Of a stretch of DNA of 64,000 nt, positions 1 to 8,853 are shown in pieces (the stretch's first letter is position 1; each line of letters starts with the position of its first letter). The DNA is from Gracilimonas sp031581265 (GTDB taxonomy: Bacteria > Bacteroidota > Rhodothermia > Balneolales > Balneolaceae). The notes under the pieces are model-generated. The model was given only the letters and a program-made list of their open reading frames with translations, made no database searches and was not told where the DNA came from. Both the position numbers and the translations under genes were made by a program. Location: positions 132,325-196,324 of the forward strand of contig NZ_JAVLBQ010000002.1 of assembly GCF_031581265.1 (NCBI RefSeq), read 5' to 3'.

Positions 1-1110
1 CTTCGGGGTGGCGTAATATATTATGATGGTCAGTTTGATGATTCCCGCCTTTCCATCAATTTGGCACAAACCATGCATGATGAAGGAGGTTTTCCACTAA
101 ATTATATGAAAGTGACAGGACTGGAAAAAAACAGTCAAGGACTTGTGGAAGGCGTTAAAGTCCGTGATATGTTAGATGGGAAAGATTACGAAATCAATTC
201 CCGTGTTGTAATCAATGCCACAGGAATATTTACCGATGAAGTTTTGGAAATGGATGAGGAAGGGCACACCAAAATCATTCAATATGCACAGGGAATTCAT
301 TTAGTATTAGATAAGGAATTCTTACCAGGCGATTCAGCGATTATGGTTCCCCACACCGAAGACGGCCGCGTACTTTTTGCCGTTCCATGGCACGATAAAG
401 TAATTGTAGGAACCACTGATACCCCTGTAGATAAAGCAACCCTGGAACCGGTGGCTCTTGAAGAAGAAATAGAATTTGTGTTGAGGCACGCAGCTCAATA
501 TCTAAGCAAAGATCCGGAGCGAGCAGATGTGAAAAGTGTATTTGCCGGAATTCGACCTTTAGTAAAACCCGCCGATGTGAAAGATACCTCCGAGATTTCA
601 AGAAGTCATCATATACAAGTTTCAGAATCAGGTTTGGTCACTATTGCGGGCGGAAAGTGGACAACCTATCGTAAGATGGCCGAAGATACGGTAGACCAGG
701 CCGCTATGGTTGCAGGTCTCGATGTTAAAGAAACCCCAACCAAAGAATTGCGAATTCACGGTTGGCTTAAAAACGTAGACCGGGAAGATCATCTTTTTGT
801 GTACGGCTCCGACAAAGTAGCCCTAAATAAATTGATTGACGAAAACCCGGAGTTGGGAGAGAAATTACATCCAAATCTCCCCTACCTGAAGGCCGAAGTG
901 GTATGGGCAGTGCGTAATGAACTGGCACAAACCATTGAAGATGTACTGGCCCGCCGAACCCGGGCATTGCTTTTGGACGCCAAAGCCAGCGTAGAAATGG
1001 CACCGGAAGTGGGACGATTGATAGCCGCCGAATTTGGGAAAGATGAAAGTTGGGTGGAACAAGAAGTAAAGGAGTATAAGCAGGTAGCAAAAAATTACAT
1101 TTTGGACTGA
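1..1110 (+). CDS. glpD: Glycerol-3-phosphate dehydrogenase, 5'-truncated by the window edge
   Basis: FAD-dependent oxidation of glycerol 3-phosphate to dihydroxyacetone phosphate at the inner membrane, passing electrons to quinone. The frame is open from base 1, so the N-terminal FAD-binding Rossmann part lies outside the window and 369 codons are visible. The first residues (GGVIYYDGQFDDSRL) match the GlpD core. Further on come the VVINATG motif, the substrate-domain stretch VGTTDTP, FAGIRPL, and IAGGKWTTYRKMAEDTVD, which closes the FAD domain before the helical C-terminal domain. The family is usually about 530 residues, so roughly 160 are missing. No glpK or glpF follows; the next gene is an unrelated sensor kinase after a 92-bp gap. 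Identification is by family motifs and is firm. Confidence 0.93.
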   Translation, partial: LRGGVIYYDGQFDDSRLSINLAQTMHDEGGFPLNYMKVTGLEKNSQGLVEGVKVRDMLDGKDYEINSRVVINATGIFTDEVLEMDEEGHTKIIQYAQGIHLVLDKEFLPGDSAIMVPHTEDGRVLFAVPWHDKVIVGTTDTPVDKATLEPVALEEEIEFVLRHAAQYLSKDPERADVKSVFAGIRPLVKPADVKDTSEISRSHHIQVSESGLVTIAGGKWTTYRKMAEDTVDQAAMVAGLDVKETPTKELRIHGWLKNVDREDHLFVYGSDKVALNKLIDENPELGEKLHPNLPYLKAEVVWAVRNELAQTIEDVLARRTRALLLDAKASVEMAPEVGRLIAAEFGKDESWVEQEVKEYKQVAKNYILD

Positions 1111-1202
1111 ACTAAAAATCCGGCGGGATAACGGGAATTAATAATAGATTAAGACTCACCCGATAAGTTGATTTTCTGGGGTTCTTAGCGTATCTAAGCT
1201 TC

Positions 1203-4188
1203 ATGATACGTTGGTTATTTATATGGATTATAGGGGGATTAATTCCCCTGCTTTTTATTCAATTCGCCTTTTCTCAGGAAATAGGAGAAGAGAACTATGT
1301 GGTCACCCATTTCGGGATGGAAGATGGTCTTCCCCAAAGCACAGTTAATGATATTCTTCAATCACAGGATGGCTACATTTGGATTGCAACCAACGGGGGA
1401 TTAGTTCGGTTTGATGGGCTAAATTTCACCACTTTCAACCGGTCCAACTCTCCCAATATGCACTATGACCGGATTATCAAAATTTATGAAGACAGAAAAG
1501 GAGTCCTTTGGGTAACAACTGAGAACGGTTTATTAAGATTAAAAGATGGAGTTTTTAAAGCCTACATTTTCAATGAGGGCTCAATAAGAGAATCACCACG
1601 AGAAATGAAAGAAGATGAAAATGACGTGCTTTGGGCCACCATTTTTGGAAAAGTGTACAGGTATAGTGGCGAGGATTTCATTGAAGTTCCTGTAAGTGCC
1701 GACCCGAAATTGACCCAACAGGCAAAAGAAGAAGCCGGAGGGGTATGGCTGGTAAATGATGAAAATCTTTACAAAACTATAGGTGATTCCGTTGTTGTAG
1801 TTAAAAATTTCAAAAACTATGTCGGCAGTTCACTGCTGAACAGTACTGAATTTCCGGAAGGGTCAGGAACCTTATTTATAGGCACCATGAGTGATGGTAT
1901 TATCAAGTATGAAAATGAAGAAATAACTTTTTTCAATGGCAGTAACGGGTTACCCTCCGATAATTTTATTGATTTTAAAAAAGACAAAAAAGGAAATTTA
2001 TATGCCCAGGTTTTTGGTGCTTTATCAATTTGGAATGGAACAAACTTTGAAAGATTTCAACCTTTTGAGGATTCCGGGGACATCCGTTTTCAACAAATAT
2101 TAGAAGATAACGAAGGAAATTATTGGATTGGTACGGCAGCCGACGGGCTTTTTAAACTGAATAAATCCATCATTACCATGATTGATGAAGAAGATGGATT
2201 GCAAAATGAAAAAATGTTAGCTCTGATGCAGTTAAAAGATGGTTCGGCTCTATTTTCAACCAACTGCGGGGGCATATATCACTGGAAAGACGGGCAATTG
2301 AGTATCCCGAAGGATGATTTTATAGCTGAAAATGGTTGTTTTTGGTCAATGTATGAGGATTCACAAGGGCGTTTTTGGTTTGGGGCAAGGGGGGTTTATG
2401 TGACTGAATCTCTGGATGAACCGGGTACATTTTTAGGTGTAGAAGAAGGTTTCTCATCAGCAGAAATATTTGCCATCACGGAAGACAGCAAAGGAAATAT
2501 GTGGATTGCCACCTCCGACTTTTTAGTCATTTATAATGAAGGCATAATCCGGCGCTTTACCACAGAAGACGGCCTCTACTATAACGATGCACGAATTCTT
2601 TTCGAGGATGAAGATGGAACCATGTGGGCAGGAACGGGTCAAGGGTTAAACAAAATTAAAGATGATACAGTATATAAAGTTGATTTATTGGTTTCAGAAG
2701 ATGATAGTCCAATAATTCAGCAGCCTTACGTAAGAGCTATTCATAAAGATGATGAAGGTGTTATGTGGGTTGGAACTTATGGACATGGTATTTTTCGGTT
2801 GAAAGATGGAAATATTGATAATGTAACAACCGCCCAGGGACTTTTTGATAATATCGTATCTCATATTATTGAGGATGAAAACGGGTATTTCTGGATGGGC
2901 AGTAACAGGGGAATATCCCGCGTCAGTAAATCAGATTTAGATGCAGTTATTGCTGGAAAAATTGAAGTTGCGGGCATACTCCTATGGAACCGGTGATGGA
3001 ATGAATTCATCTGAAACCAATGGAGGATTCCAGCCCAGTGCTTTTATGGATTCTTTTGGGAAAATATATTTTCCAACCGTTGATGGAGTTGCGGTCGTCT
3101 CTTCCACGAAGGCTGACGTTAATGAAGTATCTCCCCCGGTATATATTGAAAATGTTAGATCAAATGAAGCTGTTTATACAGGTGAAGAAAATATTACCAT
3201 TCCCTACAATACCCCTTATCTTCAGATACAATACACCGCATTAAATTTCACGGATCCCTAAAAAGTCGAGTTTAAGCATAAAATTACCGGGCTTAATAAC
3301 GACTGGATTGAAGTTGGTGGAAGTCGTGAAGCCATCTTTTCAAGTATCCCACCGGGCGAATATACGTTTCAGGTTATAGCAAGTAATGGTGATGGAATAT
3401 GGAACGAAGAAGGCGCATCATTAGCTATTACGGTGGTTCCCCCTTTCTGGCAAAAACCCTGGTTATATACGTTACTTATCATTCTTTTTGTCAGTATCGG
3501 GCCAACTATTTATTATGTAAGAGTTAATAATTTGAAGAAAGAAAATGAACGGAAAAAAAGATTTACGGAAAAACTCATTGAATCACAGGAGCAAGAACGC
3601 CGGCGCATAGCTTCCGAACTGCATGATGGATTAGGCCAGCAGATTTTGGTGATAAAGAACAGAGCCGAATTAGCACAACAGCAAGCCGATGATCCTGAAG
3701 AAACCCGAAAACAACTTGATGAGATTATGCAAAGTTCCGTGGTATCAATAAGAGATGTTCGCAATATTTCCCATAACTTACGCCCGGTTCATTTAGAAAA
3801 ATTCGGATTAACAGAAGCTATTGAAAATCTTTGCGATCAATTGCAGCGAACATCCAAAATTGAATGGAGTTACCATATTGACGATATAGATGAGACTTTT
3901 CCTGAAAATAAGGAGATCAATTTCTATCGGGTGATTCAGGAAGCTACCAATAATATCCAAAAGCATTCAAAGGCTAAAGAAGCATCAGTTATGATCAGAA
4001 AGTCTGAAACTGACGTAAAAGCAACCATTTGGGATGATGGAAAAGGATTCGATATGACAAACGAAAAATATGATCAGGGTTTAGGATTTTCGGGAATGAA
4101 AGAAAGAATTGGAACGCTTGGAGGAACAATAACTATGGCATCAAGCCATGGGCAGGGAACCACCATCAAAATCATAATTCCGAAGTAA
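1203..4188 (+). pseudogene. Propeller-type sensor histidine kinase, broken by a frameshift and a nonsense codon
   Basis: The locus encodes a secretion signal or first membrane helix (residues 1-25), a long series of two-component-regulator propeller repeats (recurring GxxxGLxR and W-[IV]-G/A-T motifs), a Y_Y_Y-type domain, one transmembrane helix near 3445-3525, a HisKA_3 dimerisation helix with the phosphoacceptor box ASELHDGLGQQ, and an HATPase domain (DDGKGF, GLGFSGMKER). The first frame ends at TGA 2994-2996. The homologous reading resumes one frame over between about 2971 and 2983 (YGTGDGMNSSETNGG). A second break is TAA at 3259-3261, inside the conserved NFTDP-x-KVEF stretch where a GAA Glu codon is expected. 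The total span is 3n+1 bases, consistent with a single inserted base. Kinase motifs after the lesions look intact. A sequencing error could explain one lesion, less easily two. Confidence 0.85.
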
Positions 4189-4197
4189 TATCAAGTT

Positions 4198-4848
4198 ATG
4201 GATATTAAGAAAACCTTATTGCTGGCTGATGATCATGTACTCATTAGAAATGGGCTGCGGCAAGTGATTGAGAAACAGGGAAAGTACAGTATCATTGAGA
4301 CCGACGAAGGTGAAAGCGCATTAGAAATTATCAGGGAACAAAAACCTGATATCGCTATTCTTGATATCGAAATGCCGGGCATGACAGGATTTGAAGTCGC
4401 TCAAAAAGTTCATAAGGAAAGCATTAAGATAGAAATCATATTTTTAACCATGTATAAAGACGAATCAATTTTCAATAAAGCCATGGATATTGGGGTCAAA
4501 GGTTATGTGCTGAAAGAAAATACGGTATCCGATATTTTAGATTGTCTTAAAGCAGTTATAAAAGGAAAGCATTATCTAAGTCCCGCCATTTCTGACTTTT
4601 TAGTGAACCGAAATACCAAATTGATGGAGCCCGCTTCCGACAACGAAGGAATAAATCTCTTAACTTCATCTGAACTAACTATTCTTAAACTTTTAGCCGA
4701 AATGAAGACCAATCAGGATATTGCCGATGACCTGAATATTAGCATCAAGACCGTTCAAAATCACCGCAACAATATGTGTAACAAGCTCAAGCTGACCGGC
4801 ACACATGCTCTTCTTAAGTATGCGGTAGAACATAGCACAAAACTATAA
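4198..4848 (+). CDS. NarL/FixJ-family response regulator
   Basis: A 216-residue response regulator: an N-terminal receiver domain (acidic pair D11-D12, phosphoacceptor D56 in ILDIEMPG, switch Thr in FLTMYKDE, Lys in GYVLKE) and a C-terminal LuxR-type helix-turn-helix (LTSSELTILKLLAE, then NISIKTVQNHRNNMCNKL). It begins 9 bp after the stop of the sensor-kinase locus, so the two were one transcription unit and cognate partners. The receiver and DNA-binding residues look complete, so this protein has outlived its partner at sequence level; it could be recruited by another kinase or be in early decay. The target genes cannot be read from the sequence. Confidence 0.93.
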   Translation: MDIKKTLLLADDHVLIRNGLRQVIEKQGKYSIIETDEGESALEIIREQKPDIAILDIEMPGMTGFEVAQKVHKESIKIEIIFLTMYKDESIFNKAMDIGVKGYVLKENTVSDILDCLKAVIKGKHYLSPAISDFLVNRNTKLMEPASDNEGINLLTSSELTILKLLAEMKTNQDIADDLNISIKTVQNHRNNMCNKLKLTGTHALLKYAVEHSTKL

Positions 4849-5100
4849 TTTATAAGCCCGAGGAAAAATTTCCTGCCCAACCCTCCTTCAAAATTAGCCG
4901 ATAATTCCGCAGATCGTATATCACAAATCGGTCTATATCATATCAAAATGATGGGCGAATGATGAATATTCAAACAGTGATACAAGTTTGCTTACAGGCT
5001 TAAAACCCGCTGCGAAAATATAATTGAAAATAGGCAATGAAAATTATTCCCTCCCCCATTAAAAGGGTGATAATTAGAGGAGGTTGATATCACCCAAAAA
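4849..5100. other. Intergenic stretch, first part, no gene seen
   Basis: About 250 bp after the response regulator. I see no credible coding region, tRNA or strong terminator. An AGGAGG-like run near 5079 leads into the repeat at 5101 rather than to a start codon followed by a sensible reading frame. Confidence 0.5.
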
Positions 5101-5251
5101 GTTGTCATTCCGAGTGCCCGTTAAACAGCAAAGGGCAACCAGGTAGAACACGAGGAATCTCAATGTTATACATGGCAGTCAGTACGGACATTGAGACCCT
5201 TCGCGTAATACAACTCACCCTGTCCAACTCATTCCCGCTCAGGGAGACAAC
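5101..5251. repeat. Nested-palindrome repeat, copy 1
   Basis: About 151 bp. The outer arms are GTTGTCATTCCGAGTG at the start and CGCTCAGGGAGACAAC at the end, which pair imperfectly. An inner pair, ACACGAGGAATCTCAA and TTGAGACCCTTCGCG, pairs inside them. The same four blocks in the same order occur at 5276-5428, 24514-24667 and 55551-55706, so this is a dispersed family rather than a local hairpin. It contains no credible gene. Confidence 0.8.
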
Positions 5252-5275
5252 TCTTAGGGATATTATATTTTTGGC

Positions 5276-5428
5276 TTGTCATCCCGAGTGCATTCCAAGC
5301 CTTGGAAGGCAAAGCCGTGAATCACGAGGGATCTCAATCGTTAATACTACTTGCCAGAGCAGGTTTTGATACCCTTCGCGTACTACTGCTTTGTCCTCCC
5401 TGATTCATTTCCTGCTCAGGGTGACAAC
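5276..5428. repeat. Nested-palindrome repeat, copy 2, tandem to copy 1
   Basis: About 153 bp, 24 bp downstream of copy 1 and in the same orientation. Outer arms are TTGTCATCCCGAGTG and GCTCAGGGTGACAAC; inner arms are CACGAGGGATCTCAA and GATACCCTTCGCG. The sequence between the arms differs strongly from copy 1, so the arms are the conserved part. Confidence 0.8.
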
Positions 5429-5500
5429 TCTTGGGAACCTCTGTAAAAAAACAGCCCCAATTTCTTATCTTCTTAAAAAACTTCAATCCGTCTCCATCTC

Positions 5501-6154
5501 ATGCACACTGACCAGTCTATTCGCACCCGCAAAACCTTGAAAGTACGCGTGGATCCACAAAATCCTCTGCCGGTGACCAAGGGAGATGAATTCAAAAGAA
5601 CCATTGAGCAGTTGATTGAGTTAGCCGGGCAGGCCCCCTTCCATTATACCAGCCCTGAAAAGCAACGATCCGAGAAGCTGTCCGGTGCTGAACCCTGGCG
5701 GTTCCATGCCATTGACGGCTTCAATTGCCGAGAGTTATTGGAAGCCCTGAAAGATGAAAGGCCCATGAAATCCAGTGATGGGATAAAGCAAATGCTGGCT
5801 GCCGCTGATGCATTGATCCTCGGAACCTGGCTACCGGAACGCAACCGAAGGCCGGGCCGAAAATTTCACCCCAACGTGAAAAATATGGAGCACATTGCGG
5901 CCACCGGTGCGGCCATCCAAAACCTGCTGCTGGCGGCTACCGATCGTGGCCTTAATGCATATTGGTCGTCGGGGGGCTGCTTGCGGAAACCCAAAGTGCT
6001 CGACTTTTTAGGGATCCCCAAACATGAGATTCTGCTCGGAGCTATTTTTATTTTTCCAGCGGATATTCCCGAATCAGCTCATACCAAAACCGGCAAAAAT
6101 GCAGATCAAAGAGGAGAGCTTGAGGACTTTATGGATTGGGTTAAGATAGACTAA
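5501..6154 (+). CDS. Nitroreductase-family flavoprotein
   Basis: A 217-residue protein of the nitroreductase fold: a basic N-terminal segment, PWRFHAIDG (the family's flavin-contact region near residues 66-74), MLAAADALILGTW, AATGAAIQNLLLAATDRGLNAYWSSGG, which is typical of the central helix and the active-site loop, and the C-terminal LGAIFIFPAD strand. Members reduce nitro groups, quinones or enones with NAD(P)H and FMN; the substrate here is unknown. The ATG at 5501 is the only good start, with a weak TATCTTCT box at about 5467. Immediately downstream lies a second, degenerate copy of its 3' end (6294-6377). Confidence 0.85.
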   Translation: MHTDQSIRTRKTLKVRVDPQNPLPVTKGDEFKRTIEQLIELAGQAPFHYTSPEKQRSEKLSGAEPWRFHAIDGFNCRELLEALKDERPMKSSDGIKQMLAAADALILGTWLPERNRRPGRKFHPNVKNMEHIAATGAAIQNLLLAATDRGLNAYWSSGGCLRKPKVLDFLGIPKHEILLGAIFIFPADIPESAHTKTGKNADQRGELEDFMDWVKID

Positions 6155-6190
6155 AATAACGCATTTACTGGTTGGAAGGGTAGACCAGAG

Positions 6191-6280
6191 AACCTTCGAG
6201 CGTCCGTAGGTCCTCGCAGCGTTCGCCTTTTCAGCTTTATTGCCCGTAACGCTCGCAGGTCCTTCGGACGCTTCGAGGTT
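6191..6280. repeat. Long GC-rich inverted repeat
   Basis: Two arms of about 33 bp (6191-6223 and 6248-6280) are near-perfect reverse complements around a 24-bp loop; arm cores are CGAGCGTCCGTAGGTCC and its partner GGTCCTTCGGACGCTTCG. It sits 36 bp after the nitroreductase stop and directly before the duplicated 3' end of that gene. It has no T-run, so it is not a classic terminator. Confidence 0.85.
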
Positions 6281-6293
6281 ACTTCACTCAGAG

Positions 6294-6377
6294 ATTGTTT
6301 CAAGCCATTTTCTAACCGGTAAAAATGCAGATAAGAGAGGAGAACTTGGGGATTATATGGATTGGGTTGAATTTTAG
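6294..6377 (+). pseudogene. Duplicated 3' fragment of the nitroreductase gene
   Basis: The frame 6315-6377 reads TGKNADKRGELGDYMDWVEF and then TAG. The nitroreductase ends TGKNADQRGELEDFMDWVKID and then TAA. The similarity extends a few codons further left (SSHFL against SAHTK), then is lost near 6294. Only about 25 codons remain and there is no start, so it is a relic of a tandem duplication or of a lost paralogue. The 33-bp hairpin lies exactly between the two copies. Confidence 0.85.
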
Positions 6378-6386
6378 CTTAGTAAT

Positions 6387-6545
6387 TCGCTCCGACGCAG
6401 AGCGTCAGGAGCGAGGGTGGTTAGTGAGAATATCCAATGATGAATATTCAATAACCAATACCCATTACCGACTACCCAATAACCAACACCCAAGGCCTCA
6501 CTGGATCATCCCCGCCACCTTGTTCCGATCGCTCTGCGTCGGAAC
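6387..6545. repeat. GC-rich palindrome pair enclosing a heptamer array
   Basis: The left hairpin at 6387-6414 (TCGCTCCGACGC / GCGTCAGGAGCGA) and the right hairpin at 6522-6545 (GTTCCGA / TCGGAAC) share an inverted 13-mer: CCGACGCAGAGCG at 6392-6404 and CGCTCTGCGTCGG at 6530-6542. A relative of both blocks, in opposite orientation, occurs at 61493-61565. The interior holds the 7-bp array listed separately. Confidence 0.75.
6429..6491. repeat. Tandem heptamer array, nine units
   Basis: Nine consecutive 7-bp units fit the pattern A-[AT]-T-A-x-C-C loosely: AATATCC, AATGATG, AATATTC, AATAACC, AATACCC, ATTACCG, ACTACCC, AATAACC, AACACCC. The units are degenerate but in strict register for 63 bp. 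This resembles the short tandemly repeated heptamers described in cyanobacteria. It is not coding and lacks CRISPR spacing. Confidence 0.8.
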
Positions 6546-6558
6546 ATATGAATGCTTG

Positions 6559-7395
6559 CTACTTTCGTTTCATCACTGCCATCAAATCATCAATTTCATC
6601 TTGATTGATGAGCACTGATTCCAACCCCAGTTCTTTCTTCATGCGGAAATTACGATTTGGCCCAAGCGTGTAAAACATACGAAGCTGCTCAAGCTCATTA
6701 TCGAAATAATTTTCAGTGAACCGATCTTTGAATTTGATATCCATTACATGTGCTTCAAGTTCATCCGCAAGCAATCCTGAAGATCCACGCAAAAAATTAT
6801 CCACCAGAACGCCGGTTTGAGTATCCAGCCGAAGCTTAAATTTTTGAGGAGTGATCCGGTTCAAGAGTTGATTCGGCAGGTAAGCAGCACTTTTCACCGG
6901 CCGGTTTAGCAGGTACAATAATTTGAGCATTGCCCCCAGTCCCTTCCGTGTTTTCAGGTGTCCTTTAAAACAACCATACACATTTGGATAATCTTCCGGC
7001 ACACGCATGGAAAGCCTGAATTCCCGATGATTACCCCTTCGGGCCGTGGATATGTAGTAATAGGTTTCTGGCTTTTTGTTGGCGTGATTGAATGGCGGGC
7101 GCAGCGAACGAATCAGCAGGTTTTCCAAGAGAATAGCATCCGTTTCCGTGTTGCATACTTCATAAGAAATACGCTCAAGGTGTGCGATCATCCGCTGTGA
7201 CTTTTTAGATTTTGTATAGCGGTATGAGGTGATGCGCTGTTGCAAGTCTTTGGTCTTGCCAATATATAAAACCTGGTCATGCCGATCGTACATGGTGTAC
7301 ACGCCGGGATGGTGAGGTGGAAGCTCCTCTCCCATTGCAGAATTTACCCGTTGCTTTTGGGTAAGTGCGGCCGGTTCAAACAGGTCTAAAGTCAC
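6559..7395 (-). CDS. GIY-YIG nuclease, UvrC-N-terminus/Cho-like
   Basis: A 278-residue protein whose N-terminal part is the GIY-YIG domain seen in UvrC and Cho: GVY at 31-33, YIG at 44-46, catalytic Arg54 in LQQRITSY, and the metal-binding Glu91 in ETDAILLENLLI. The following 170 residues keep the UvrC-like context (RPPFNHANKK, YYYIS) and then become family-specific. The UvrC C-terminal RNase H-like half and HhH motifs are absent, and so is the exonuclease half found in PolC-epsilon/GIY-YIG fusions. It probably incises damaged or branched DNA. The chosen start is GTG at 7395; an ATG at residue 21 would still keep the nuclease domain. Confidence 0.85.
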   Translation of the reverse strand: MTLDLFEPAALTQKQRVNSAMGEELPPHHPGVYTMYDRHDQVLYIGKTKDLQQRITSYRYTKSKKSQRMIAHLERISYEVCNTETDAILLENLLIRSLRPPFNHANKKPETYYYISTARRGNHREFRLSMRVPEDYPNVYGCFKGHLKTRKGLGAMLKLLYLLNRPVKSAAYLPNQLLNRITPQKFKLRLDTQTGVLVDNFLRGSSGLLADELEAHVMDIKFKDRFTENYFDNELEQLRMFYTLGPNRNFRMKKELGLESVLINQDEIDDLMAVMKRK

Positions 7396-7867
7396 GGAAT
7401 AAAATTTCTAAGATTGCTAACAACAATTTCTAAAATAGGGCAAAGGGAGAATCAATATCCAATGGGGAACTGATTATATGTTATTTGAAAATCAAATTGT
7501 TATTTAGTTCGGTCATGAAGTCATAAACCCACTAAATATTACCAAGTGCACAAGTTAGAATAGGTCCTTATAGTTATTTCTTTGTGATCCATTGTGACTT
7601 AGAGTTTTTGTAGCAACATTTAATGCGTAAAATTATCCACATCTTTTTTTGATCAAAACAATTGCTCTCTTACGTTTATTCTTACTGAATAGTCTCAACT
7701 TAGACAGTGTAGTTAACGAAGAGATAATTTTTAAAAGAGGGAAACTTCAGCTTACTTTATCTTTGTTATATCGTGTCTAAATTATTAAGCTCCAATTTAT
7801 TAGTAAAACAGGCCGCTTATAAAAAGATGGGTAAGGGGCTTCAATGTAGCAAAATAGGTATCAAACC
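7396..7867. other. AT-rich 470-bp intergenic region between divergent genes
   Basis: I find no gene. It holds one TATCTTTG box (7759-7766) and a degenerate repeat-like patch at 7580-7617 (TTTGTGATCC, TTGTGACTTAGAG, TTTTTGTAGC) that resembles the arm sequence at 26575-26618. The rest is AT-rich without a clear hairpin. Confidence 0.5.
7759..7766 (+). promoter_or_regulatory. Bacteroidota-type -7 box upstream of the thioredoxin-like gene
   Basis: TATCTTTG fits the Bacteroidota TAnnTTTG -7 consensus. It lies about 100 bp before the start codon at 7868 and would give a long leader. No convincing -33 TTTG is visible at the right spacing. Confidence 0.4.
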
Positions 7868-8752
7868 ATGTTTAAAAGAAACGGCTTAAGACTTTTGGCA
7901 GGAATTTTATCATCTATAATAATTTTAGGAGGCGGCTTTTACTTTTTCCTATTCCCTAATCCACTCAATATTCACCAAGCTAATATATTGAAGTGGATTC
8001 CTGTAGGGCTATGCTTTGCGGCCCTGTATGCAAGCGGAAAGATCAACCAGGAAACACCTGTAAAATTCCTGCCGCTACTCTTTATCCCATTTATAATTTT
8101 TGATCTCTTCAACTACTTCTACTTCCCATTTATACTCATACTATTTGGGGTGGGCACATTTGCGATCATAATTTCACGTAAAGAAACCGGAAAAAGGCTA
8201 AAAGCTATTTCAACTTTATCTGTAGCCGGAATCTTCATCTACTTTTTGCTCAGTCAGCCTCTAATTATGGAGAATGAGGGATTTGGAAGAAACTTAGAGG
8301 GGGAATTGGTAAATGCGACTGTTCTGTGGAGTTTTTCTGATGGAGGTCTGCAAACAGTCCCCGCCCATGTTGTGTATGATGAAAAAGACGAACCATATAA
8401 TTTGAATACCATTAAAGGGAAAACCTACTTTGTGGCTCTTTGGGCCACTTGGTGTATTCCATGTATAGAAAAAAAGCCCCAGCTCGACTCTCTTAAAGCA
8501 GCTTATAGGCATAATCAGGATGTGGCTTTTGTTGATCTTTCCATTGATGAAGAGGAAGAAAAGTGGCGAACGTTCTTAGAAAAGCATAATCCGGAGGGAT
8601 TACAGCTGATTTCAAAAACCGTTAACGAAACCCGAAGGGCATTGAATATCAGTTCATTGCCGCTGCATTTTGTTGTCAATCCGGACGGACGATATAAGGC
8701 CTTTGCCTCACTTGAAACGGCACAGAAAGCATTTGAAGAAACGGTTCAATAA
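7868..8752 (+). CDS. Membrane-anchored TlpA/ResA-like thioredoxin
   Basis: A 294-residue protein. The first ~135 residues are hydrophobic, with about four transmembrane helices (near 7-29, 38-56, 65-95 and 113-130). A thioredoxin fold follows, with the active site WCIPC (C196, C199) after FVALWAT, and the cis-Pro loop SSLPLHFVVNPDG. TlpA/ResA relatives reduce periplasmic disulfides, often for cytochrome c or copper-centre maturation. The multi-helix N-terminus is unusual compared with single-anchor ResA and might itself carry electrons, but I see no conserved cysteine pair in it. No cytochrome gene is nearby, so the substrate is unknown. Confidence 0.85.
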   Translation: MFKRNGLRLLAGILSSIIILGGGFYFFLFPNPLNIHQANILKWIPVGLCFAALYASGKINQETPVKFLPLLFIPFIIFDLFNYFYFPFILILFGVGTFAIIISRKETGKRLKAISTLSVAGIFIYFLLSQPLIMENEGFGRNLEGELVNATVLWSFSDGGLQTVPAHVVYDEKDEPYNLNTIKGKTYFVALWATWCIPCIEKKPQLDSLKAAYRHNQDVAFVDLSIDEEEEKWRTFLEKHNPEGLQLISKTVNETRRALNISSLPLHFVVNPDGRYKAFASLETAQKAFEETVQ

Positions 8753-8853
8753 TTAAGCAATTTAAATAAGAAGGGCTTTATAATTATCATTAAGAGAATA
8801 CGAAGAGCGTCCATTTGCCTACGGCCAGAGTCAGTATAAAAAACAGAAAACCT

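Noticed and set aside
2941..3261. Short separate protein of 106 residues
   Set aside because: It is the middle part of the broken sensor kinase read after the frameshift, not an independent gene.
2965..3261. Programmed frameshift and stop read-through in the kinase
   Set aside because: No slippery heptamer or stimulatory structure is visible at 2971-2983, and a second, independent TAA follows; pseudogene is simpler.
5163..5369. A 68-residue coding frame
   Set aside because: It lies wholly within the two tandem nested-palindrome repeats and has no homology-like pattern.
6429..6491. CRISPR array
   Set aside because: Units are 7 bp with no spacers of constant length; no cas genes nearby.
6325..6618. 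A 97-residue coding frame
   Set aside because: It starts in the nitroreductase fragment, crosses the palindrome and heptamer array, and enters the GIY-YIG gene's 3' end; composition is repeat-like.
4849..7867. tRNA or rRNA genes in the repeat-rich region
   Set aside because: I looked for a T-loop and acceptor-stem pattern in the gaps and saw none; this is a visual check only, and a tRNA search program would be decisive.
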